From assembly GCA_031273985.1 (NCBI GenBank), contig JAISQV010000239.1, forward strand, positions 1 to 5,217: 5,217 nt of DNA, written 5' to 3'. Position numbers and translations under genes: made by a program. This DNA comes from Spirochaetaceae bacterium. GTDB taxonomy: Bacteria > Spirochaetota > Spirochaetia > Treponematales > Breznakiellaceae. Below, in pieces: positions 4,998 to 5,217 of this stretch. Below the pieces are notes generated by a model. It worked only from the letters and a program-made list of their open reading frames with translations. It had not been told where the DNA came from and searched no databases. The stretch's first letter is position 1. Each line of letters begins with the position of its first letter.

Positions 4998-5073
4998 AGG
5001 GCAACTTACCTACAGGAAACTGCATAAAATGAAAGGAAATGGAAAAAAAGTGTAAATTTATGCTGTTAGCTAC

Positions 5074-5101
5074 TTGACAAGAATGATGAACTGCCCATAA
5101 T
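5074..5101 (+). promoter_or_regulatory. Near-consensus promoter reading into the octamer array
   Basis: A perfect TTGACA (5074-5079) is followed after 16 bases by CATAAT (5096-5101), five of six matches to TATAAT. The final T of the -10 box is the first base of the octamer array, so transcription would start around base 5107-5109, inside the repeats. The gene it would serve lies beyond the window. Copy-number change in the array would alter the leader length or the reading frame of that gene. Confidence 0.5.
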
Positions 5102-5217
5102 TCCTTGGTTCCTTGGTTCCTTGGTTCCTTGGTTCCTTGGTTCCTTGGTTCCTTGGTTCCTTGGTTCCTTGGTTCCTTGGTTCCTTGGTTCCTTGGTTCC
5201 TTGGTTCCTTGGTTCCT
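5101..5217. repeat. Octanucleotide tandem repeat (TTCCTTGG)n, at least 14 copies
   Basis: The 8-base unit TTCCTTGG repeats without a single mismatch for 14 full copies plus five bases and reaches the window end, so the true length is unknown. Since 8 is not a multiple of 3, all three plus-strand frames read the same eight-residue cycle FLGSLVPW and all three minus-strand frames read PRNQGTKE. No frame contains a stop. Perfect identity between copies points to recent or ongoing slippage, or to a tract near an assembly edge. Between the lipoprotein start (4876) and this array no gene is seen. Confidence 0.97.

Noticed and set aside
5029..5055. Tiny plus-strand frame ATG AAA GGA ... GTG TAA (eight codons)
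   Set aside because: It lies upstream of the only good plus-strand promoter here and is too short to support as a gene.
5101..5217. CRISPR array
   Set aside because: The units are 8 bases long and directly adjacent, with no spacers between repeats.

Overview
The window looks like chromosomal DNA from a spirochaete, most likely a Treponema-type species of the termite or insect gut lineage. Three things suggest this: the gene order infC-rpmI-rplT followed by a coiled-coil protein and ZapA, the GC-rich core genes, and a short minus-strand lipoprotein with the signal-plus-CDNG start (MKKNGF...ISCDNG) that is typical of large lipoprotein families in those bacteria. The assignment rests on recognition only; no search was run.

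Layout. Bases 2-172 hold the last 56 codons of a small membrane protein cut by the window edge. Bases 173-354 have no gene. They carry a 14-G homopolymer, two more G runs, several strong hairpins and a pyrimidine-rich stretch. A near-consensus sigma-70-type promoter (355-383) then starts a tightly packed plus-strand block: infC (IF3), rpmI (L35), rplT (L20), a coiled-coil protein resembling ZapB in general form, a 528-residue protein joining an N-terminal ZapA domain to a complete class I mannose-6-phosphate isomerase (ManA), and a YaiI/YqxD (UPF0178) protein. The block ends at 4235. Bases 4236-4438 are a convergent intergenic region with a GC hairpin and a degenerate tandem repeat of about 52 bases.

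The minus-strand lipoprotein gene (4439-4876) is visibly more AT-rich than the operon. Upstream of it lies an AT-rich non-coding stretch with a minus-strand TATAAT box and a perfect 8-bp inverted repeat. A near-consensus plus-strand promoter (5074-5101) then runs directly into an array of at least 14 copies of the octamer TTCCTTGG, which continues to the window end.

How the genes fit together. The first three genes make translation components. The next two tie this transcription unit to cell division, because ZapA and ZapB-like proteins act at the FtsZ ring. ManA would link fructose-6-phosphate to mannose-6-phosphate and so to mannose use or surface polysaccharide precursors. The points most worth following up are the ZapA-ManA fusion, the promoter aimed into the octamer array, and the poly-G/hairpin region upstream of infC.
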